Assembly: GCA_023248915.1 (NCBI GenBank)
Contig: JAHFDQ010000175.1
Coordinates: 1-10,488, forward strand
DNA length: 10,488 bases
Source of the DNA: Archangiaceae bacterium
Lineage (GTDB): Bacteria; Myxococcota; Myxococcia; Myxococcales; Myxococcaceae
Reading direction: 5' to 3'
Below the pieces are notes generated by a model. It did no database searches. It was given only the letters and a program-made list of their open reading frames with translations, and was not told the DNA's origin. Position numbers and translations under genes: made by a program. Numbering within the stretch: position 1 is the stretch's first letter; the number at the start of each line of letters is the position of its first letter. Shown piece after piece: positions 6,877 to 10,488 of this stretch.

Positions 6877-7821
6877 ATGTTCGAGAGCGCTTCCAACGTC
6901 GCGGGAAAAGTGGACGAGGTCTTTCTCTACATCACCGCGCTGTCGGTGGCGTTCCTCGTCTTCATCACCGCGGTGATGATCTACTTCGTCGTCAAGTACA
7001 GCCGAAGCCGCAACCCGAAGGCCGAGGACATCGAGGGCCACTTCTGGCTCGAAGCGACGTGGACGGGCGTCCCGCTCGTGCTCTTCCTCTCGATGTTCTA
7101 CTTCGGGTGGACCAACTACCGGTACATGCGGACGGTGCCGCGCGACGCGATGGTGGTGAAGGTGCTGGCCCGGCAGTGGGCGTGGGCCTTCGTCTACCCC
7201 AACGGCAAGCAGACCAGCGAGCTCACCCTGGCGCTCGACCGGCCGGTGAAGCTCGAGCTCGAGTCGGCCGATGTGGTGCATGGCTTCTTCATTCCCGCCT
7301 TCCGGGTGAAGGAAGACGTCGTGCCGGGGAGGAAGAACTACACCTGGTTCTCGCCCACGGTGGTCGGCAGCTACGACATCGAGTGCACGGTCATCTGCGG
7401 GGTCAACCACACGTACATGCTCTCGAAGGTGAACGTGGTGCCCGAGGCCCTGTTCAAGGACTGGTACTTCGGCGACAGCACCGAACCGCCCAAGGCGGCC
7501 GCGGCCGGCCCGGGGACGAAGGTGGACCCTACCGGAGACCCGGGCAGGGGCGGGCAACTGGCGCAGGCGAAGGGGTGCACGGCCTGCCACACCGCCGACG
7601 GCTCGAAGCTGGTGGGGCCGACCTGGAAGGGGGCGTACGGCAGGCGGGAGACGCTGCTAGGGCGCGACGCGCCGGTCCCCGTCGACGACGCTTACCTGGT
7701 GCGCGCGATTCGAGACCCGCAGGCGGACGTGGTGAAGGGGTACGGGGCGGTGATGCCGCCGCAGCGGGTGAGCGACCAGGACGTGCGCGACCTCGCCGCG
7801 TACATCAGGGCGCTGCCGTGA
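6877..7821 (+). CDS. ctaC: Cytochrome c oxidase subunit II with fused cytochrome c domain (caa3 type; CoxB/CtaC)
   Basis: The protein has 314 residues. Two helices at about 16-39 and 62-84 anchor a periplasmic cupredoxin domain, followed by a linker (about 200-222) and a C-terminal cytochrome c. The CuA ligands are H135, C170, C174, H178 and M181. ARQWAWAFVYP at 98-108 contains the aromatic patch used for electron entry. V172 stands where most subunit II proteins have the Glu that gives a backbone carbonyl to CuA and its side chain to Mg. The cytochrome domain has CTACH (C234, C237, H238) and distal M293 (VMPPQ). This makes the enzyme a caa3 oxidase that carries its own electron donor. No lipobox is seen. 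The ATG at 6877 lies 5 bases after subunit IV, with a poor ribosome-binding site. Having subunit II last in the oxidase gene order is less common than having it first. Confidence 0.96.
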   Translation: MFESASNVAGKVDEVFLYITALSVAFLVFITAVMIYFVVKYSRSRNPKAEDIEGHFWLEATWTGVPLVLFLSMFYFGWTNYRYMRTVPRDAMVVKVLARQWAWAFVYPNGKQTSELTLALDRPVKLELESADVVHGFFIPAFRVKEDVVPGRKNYTWFSPTVVGSYDIECTVICGVNHTYMLSKVNVVPEALFKDWYFGDSTEPPKAAAAGPGTKVDPTGDPGRGGQLAQAKGCTACHTADGSKLVGPTWKGAYGRRETLLGRDAPVPVDDAYLVRAIRDPQADVVKGYGAVMPPQRVSDQDVRDLAAYIRALP

Positions 7822-7828
7822 GGGCCTC

Positions 7829-8692
7829 ATGAAGCACCTCGCCATGCTTTCCGAGCTGATGAAGGTGCGCATCTCGGTGGTGTCGACGCTGTCGGCGGTG
7901 ACCGGCTTCGCGGCGGCCGCGCACGGCTTCTCGGTGGGGACGGCGCTGGCGTGCCTCGGCGTGTTTCTGCTCGCGGCCGGGGCCTCGGCCCTGAACGAAG
8001 TGCAAGAGCGCCACCTCGACGCGCGAATGGAACGCACCCGCCACCGGCCGATTCCGTCGGGCCGCATCTCGGCCCAAGCCGCGCTCGCCGTGGCCATTGG
8101 GACGTCCGCGTGCGGCTTCGCGGTGCTGTGGGGGTGCGCCAACCTCACCTCCGCGCTGCTCGGGCTGGCGGCCCTCGGCTGGTACAACGGCGTGTACACG
8201 TACCTGAAGCGCGTCACCGCCTTCGCCGTGGTGCCGGGGTCGGTCATCGGGGCGATTCCCCCGGCCATCGGCTGGACGGCCGCCGGGGGCGACCTGCTCG
8301 ACGCGCGGTTGCTCGCGCTCTGCTTCTTCTTCTTCGTCTGGCAGGTGCCGCACTTCTGGCTGCTCTTGTTCCGTCTCGGCAAGGACTACGAGAACGCGGG
8401 CTTCCCGACGCTGACGCAGCTCTTCAGCACCGCCCAGTTGGGCCGGCTGACCTTCGTGTGGATGGTCGCCACCGGAGTCTCGAGCCTGCTGATTCCGCTG
8501 TTCGGGCTCTCGGCTTCCCCGTGGATTGCCCTGGCGTTGGCGGCGTCGGGGGCCTGGCTGTGCGTCGTGGCGTCGAGGCTGGTGCGGGCCGAGGAGAAGC
8601 AGCCGAAGCTGCGGCTGGCCTTTCGGGACATCAACATCTTCGCGCTGCTGGTGATGGGGCTCGTCACCCTGGACGCGGTCGTGCCCCTGTAA
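7829..8692 (+). CDS. ctaB: Protoheme IX farnesyltransferase (heme O synthase), UbiA family
   Basis: The protein has 287 residues and about eight or nine membrane helices. It transfers a farnesyl group to heme B to make heme O, the precursor of the heme A used by subunit I. The first prenyl-diphosphate motif lies at 56-72: N56, E60, D64, M67, then ERTRHRP. E60 replaces the more usual Asp of NxxxDxxxD. The second conserved region is YNGVYTYLKR at 119-128. Downstream landmarks are VWQVPHFWLL at 170-179 and KDYENAGFPTL at 185-195, both typical of CtaB/CyoE rather than of UbiA or chlorophyll synthases. The ATG at 7829 has GAGGG at 7820-7824, lying over the end of subunit II, with a 7-base gap between genes. 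It is the last gene of the respiratory operon, and no hairpin-plus-T-run terminator is seen after its stop. Confidence 0.95.
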   Translation: MKHLAMLSELMKVRISVVSTLSAVTGFAAAAHGFSVGTALACLGVFLLAAGASALNEVQERHLDARMERTRHRPIPSGRISAQAALAVAIGTSACGFAVLWGCANLTSALLGLAALGWYNGVYTYLKRVTAFAVVPGSVIGAIPPAIGWTAAGGDLLDARLLALCFFFFVWQVPHFWLLLFRLGKDYENAGFPTLTQLFSTAQLGRLTFVWMVATGVSSLLIPLFGLSASPWIALALAASGAWLCVVASRLVRAEEKQPKLRLAFRDINIFALLVMGLVTLDAVVPL

Positions 8693-8705
8693 CGAAAAGC
8701 GCTAT

Positions 8706-8734
8706 TTGCACTAGGGTTCCGTTAGTGCTATTCG
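8706..8734 (+). promoter_or_regulatory. Possible abiE promoter
   Basis: TTGCAC at 8706-8711 could serve as a -35 element. Seventeen bases later TATTCG at 8729-8734 could be a -10, preceded by TG at 8726-8727 (an extended -10 pattern). Each hexamer matches the sigma-70 consensus at only three positions, so this is a weak prediction that rests mainly on position. It would place a start near 8741, about 30 bases before abiEi. Confidence 0.25.
8708..8728. repeat. Inverted repeat 1 upstream of abiEi (candidate operator)
   Basis: GCACTA at 8708-8713 and its exact reverse complement TAGTGC at 8723-8728 are separated by nine bases. The repeat overlaps the possible promoter. AbiEi antitoxins are known to repress their own promoters by binding inverted repeats, so this is a candidate operator. 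The arms are short and could arise by chance. Confidence 0.35.
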
Positions 8735-8745
8735 TTAGCGTAACG
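8733..8745. repeat. Inverted repeat 2 upstream of abiEi (candidate operator)
   Basis: CGTTA at 8733-8737 and TAACG at 8741-8745 are exact inverted arms around GCG. The centre (8739) is 21 bases from the centre of inverted repeat 1 (8718), about two turns of DNA, so both would face the same side. The arm sequence is not the same as that of repeat 1, although CGTTAG also occurs at 8720-8725 inside repeat 1. Confidence 0.35.
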
Positions 8746-8770
8746 CAATCGAAGTGCGCGTATTGAACCC

Positions 8771-9631
8771 ATGGAGCGGAGCCTCTCCAAGAACGAAGCG
8801 AAGGTCATCCTCGACCTCGAGTGGCGCGGCCAGGCGACGTTGAGGCTGGCCGAGCTTCGGCAGACGCTCGGCGCCTCGGAGAGCTACGCCCGCTTTCTCG
8901 CCCACAAGCTGGTCCAGAAGGGGTGGCTCGAACGGCTGAGGCCCGGGCTGTTCCGCCTGGTGCCCGCGGCCCGAGGTCGAGAGGGCGTCGCCGACGCAAA
9001 CCCGCTCGCGGCCGGCGCGGCGCTCGTCTCGCCCTATTTCTTCTCGTTCGGCACAGCCTGCACCCACCACGGCCTGACCGAACAGGTGTTCTCTGAGGTG
9101 TACATCGCTTGCCGGAAACGTCGCCGGCCAGTCGTCGTGCGCGGCAAGCGCTACGTGTTCGTCGAGGTCCCGCGGGAGCGCTTTTTCGGCTTCGCCGAGC
9201 AGTCGGTGCTCGGAGAGCCCGTCCAGATGGCGACGCTCGAGCGCTCGCTCCTCGACGCGCTCGACCGCCCGCAACACGCCGGCGGCCTCGGCGAAGTGTC
9301 GCGCGTCGTCCTGCGCGCGGCCCCTCGCGTCGCTTGGCCTGCGCTTCTGGACCTCGCTCACCGTTGGCAGGCTGCAGCCGTGCTCCAGCGGCTCGGGTTT
9401 CTGCTCGACCTGCATCGCGCCGACGTGCCCGCAGACGTGCGGTCCGAGCTCGTCGAGCTGACCCGAGGTGCGAGTAGGGTCCGGCTCGGCCCGCGTGCGA
9501 AGTGGGGTTTCGCCGGCAAGCTCGTGCAACCATGGACCGTCGTCGAGAACGTGCCACGCGAAGTTCTCGTCTCGGCGACCGACCAAGGTCGTCGACGGGT
9601 CGTCTTTCGACCGAAGCGAGCCGCGGAGTGA
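8771..9631 (+). CDS. abiEi: AbiEi family antitoxin / transcriptional repressor (type IV toxin-antitoxin)
   Basis: The protein has 286 residues. Residues 5-64 form a likely winged helix-turn-helix (LAELRQTLGASESYARFLAHKL, ending in a wing near RLRPGLFRL). The AbiEi core follows: YFFSFGTACTHHGL at 89-102, then REVYIACRKRRR-like and RYVFVEVPRERFFGF stretches, and the signature ATLERSLLDALDRPQHAGG at 154-172. In characterised AbiE systems this protein represses the operon and counteracts the toxin without stable binding to it (type IV behaviour), giving abortive-infection phage resistance. The ATG at 8771 has no clear Shine-Dalgarno sequence, so a short leader with weak initiation is likely. The stop overlaps the toxin start. 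Its base use differs somewhat from that of the respiratory genes. The family call is firm; activity against phage is inferred. Confidence 0.88.
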   Translation: MERSLSKNEAKVILDLEWRGQATLRLAELRQTLGASESYARFLAHKLVQKGWLERLRPGLFRLVPAARGREGVADANPLAAGAALVSPYFFSFGTACTHHGLTEQVFSEVYIACRKRRRPVVVRGKRYVFVEVPRERFFGFAEQSVLGEPVQMATLERSLLDALDRPQHAGGLGEVSRVVLRAAPRVAWPALLDLAHRWQAAAVLQRLGFLLDLHRADVPADVRSELVELTRGASRVRLGPRAKWGFAGKLVQPWTVVENVPREVLVSATDQGRRRVVFRPKRAAE

Positions 9632-10488
9632 TCGCGGACAAGTTCGTGGACCTCTACGCGCGCAACAGCGGGCTGCGCGACAAGTTGATCGCCGAGCGGG
9701 ACGTCGTGCTCACGTACGCGCTCCGCGTGCTCGCGGACGACGGCGTGATGAACCATCTCGCGTTCAAGGGCGGCACCTGCCTGCGCAAGCTCGTATTCGG
9801 CTCGGCCGGCAGGTTCTCCGAGGACCTCGACTTCACGATCGACAGCACGGAGCCCGACGACGACGTGCTCGTCCGCCTCGTCGAGGTGTTCAACCGCGAG
9901 CACTTCGGCATCACTTTCGTCTTCGACGAGTACTACAAAACCGACGACGATACGTCGTTCGGCGGCGATGTCTTCTACAGGCACTCGTGGAACGACGCCG
10001 GGCATTTTCGGCTCAAGGTGAGCTTGCGCGAACGCCCGACGCTGCCAGCGACGGCCCGGCCGATGCCGCACCAGGCCTACTTCGATCGCCTCGAGTTCCC
10101 GACATTTGCCGTGCGCTCGCTCGAGACGATCGAGATGATCGCCGAGAAGGTCCGCGCCGCGTTTCAGAGGGCGAAGGTGCGCGACCTCTACGATCTGCAC
10201 CGCTTCGCGACCAAGCCCTTCGACGGTGAGCTGCTCCGCGCGCTCGTCGTGCTCAAGCTGTGGCAGGTCCGCGACCCGTTCGTGCCCGACGCGCTTTTCA
10301 CGAAACTTCGCGGCGGCAATTACGACTGGGCTGACCTGCACCGGCTGCTTCGACCCGCCGACCACGTCGATCTCGAGGAACTCATCACAACGGTCGAGCG
10401 CCGCTTCGACGTGCTCCGTCACCTGACCGGGCTCGAGCAGGCCGTCATCGCGGATGCGCGCCGCGCACGCAGTCCCTCGCCCGCAGAA
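9628..10488 (+). CDS. abiEii: AbiEii/AbiGii family toxin, nucleotidyltransferase fold, 3' partial at window edge
   Basis: The frame is open for 287 codons from GTG at 9628 to the end of the window with no stop. Motif I of the DUF1814 nucleotidyltransferases is FKGGTCLRK at 46-54. It is followed by the catalytic RFSEDLDF at 62-69 (D66 and D68). Motif III is probably RLKVSLRER around K130, and the C-terminal conserved block is AEKVRAAFQRAKVRDLYDL at 172-190. In known systems the toxin is a GTP- or NTP-dependent nucleotidyltransferase that halts growth; the related MenT toxins act on tRNA. The GTG overlaps the abiEi stop as GTGA, implying coupled translation with antitoxin first. GTG at 9646 or TTG at 9685 are less likely starts. 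Family members are about 280-320 residues long, so only a little is missing. All visible motifs are intact. Leucine codons favour CTC, unlike the oxidase genes. Confidence 0.88.
   Translation, partial: MIADKFVDLYARNSGLRDKLIAERDVVLTYALRVLADDGVMNHLAFKGGTCLRKLVFGSAGRFSEDLDFTIDSTEPDDDVLVRLVEVFNREHFGITFVFDEYYKTDDDTSFGGDVFYRHSWNDAGHFRLKVSLRERPTLPATARPMPHQAYFDRLEFPTFAVRSLETIEMIAEKVRAAFQRAKVRDLYDLHRFATKPFDGELLRALVVLKLWQVRDPFVPDALFTKLRGGNYDWADLHRLLRPADHVDLEELITTVERRFDVLRHLTGLEQAVIADARRARSPSPAE

Larger units (their letters stand above)
8693..8770 (+). other. Intergenic spacer between ctaB and abiEi
   Basis: This 78-base spacer is the longest non-coding stretch in the window and is clearly richer in A and T than the flanking genes. 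It holds a perfect AGCGCT palindrome at 8698-8703, two inverted repeats (8708-8728 and 8733-8745) and a direct repeat CGTTAG at 8720-8725 and 8733-8738. No Rho-independent terminator is visible for the upstream operon, so read-through or Rho-dependent ending is possible. It is the natural place for the abiE promoter. Confidence 0.7.

Noticed and set aside
7249..7264. Short tandem CTCGAG repeat in the subunit II gene
   Set aside because: It simply encodes Leu-Glu-Leu-Glu with preferred codons inside a conserved beta strand.
8006..8008. Glu60 in CtaB where the first prenyl-diphosphate motif usually has Asp
   Set aside because: It is a conservative change that keeps the acidic ligand. I recall similar NxxxE forms in other CtaB proteins, so it is not evidence of lost function.
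8693..8710. Possible terminator after ctaB (AGCGCT palindrome flanked by A and T)
   Set aside because: The palindrome is only six bases with no loop and no T run, so it cannot form a typical Rho-independent terminator.

Overview
The window is very GC-rich and almost wholly coding on the + strand, with few gaps. It carries the distal half of an aerobic respiratory operon: alternative complex III (ACIII, quinol to cytochrome c) followed by a caa3-type cytochrome c oxidase. A type IV abortive-infection toxin-antitoxin pair (AbiE) is attached at its 3' end. The gene content, the adjoining ACIII and caa3 genes, and the base composition suggest an aerobic member of the Myxococcota or a related former deltaproteobacterial lineage. 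That assignment is inference, because the window has no rRNA or other taxonomic marker.

Layout. 1-300 is the C-terminal end of ActC (NrfD-like membrane subunit), whose start lies before the window. 293-1453 is one polypeptide joining ActD (DUF3341) to ActE (monoheme cytochrome c). 1450-2598 is ActF, a second NrfD-like membrane protein. 2595-3518 is a membrane-anchored monoheme cytochrome c with a long heme-free C-terminal half. 3515-4309 is a SCO copper chaperone with an added C-terminal membrane helix. 4306-5931, 5928-6560, 6572-6871 and 6877-7821 are oxidase subunits I, III, IV and II, and subunit II carries a fused cytochrome c domain. 7829-8692 is heme O synthase (CtaB). Five consecutive junctions (1450 to 5931) are 4-base ATGA overlaps, and the later gaps are only 5 to 11 bases, so this is one translationally coupled transcript. 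Its promoter is not in the window.

The parts form an electron path. ActC and ActF are the membrane, quinol-side subunits, and ActE offers a periplasmic heme c. The extra cytochrome c and the heme c on subunit II lead to CuA, then to heme a and the heme a3-CuB site of subunit I. SCO helps load CuA, and CtaB makes the heme O precursor of heme A. ActA and ActB should lie upstream. Heme A synthase and a Cox11-type CuB chaperone are not here.

After a 78-base, relatively AT-rich spacer with two inverted repeats, abiEi (8771-9631) and abiEii (9628 to the window edge, no stop seen) form an antitoxin-toxin operon with a GTGA overlap. The toxin gene prefers different leucine codons from the oxidase genes, consistent with acquisition of the pair next to a conserved respiratory operon. 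I see no RNA genes, CRISPR arrays, insertion sequences or long repeats. I do not see a wholly new system. The points most worth a second look are the ActD-ActE fusion, the extra cytochrome with a heme-less second half, the altered CuA/Mg loop, and the possible AbiE operator.
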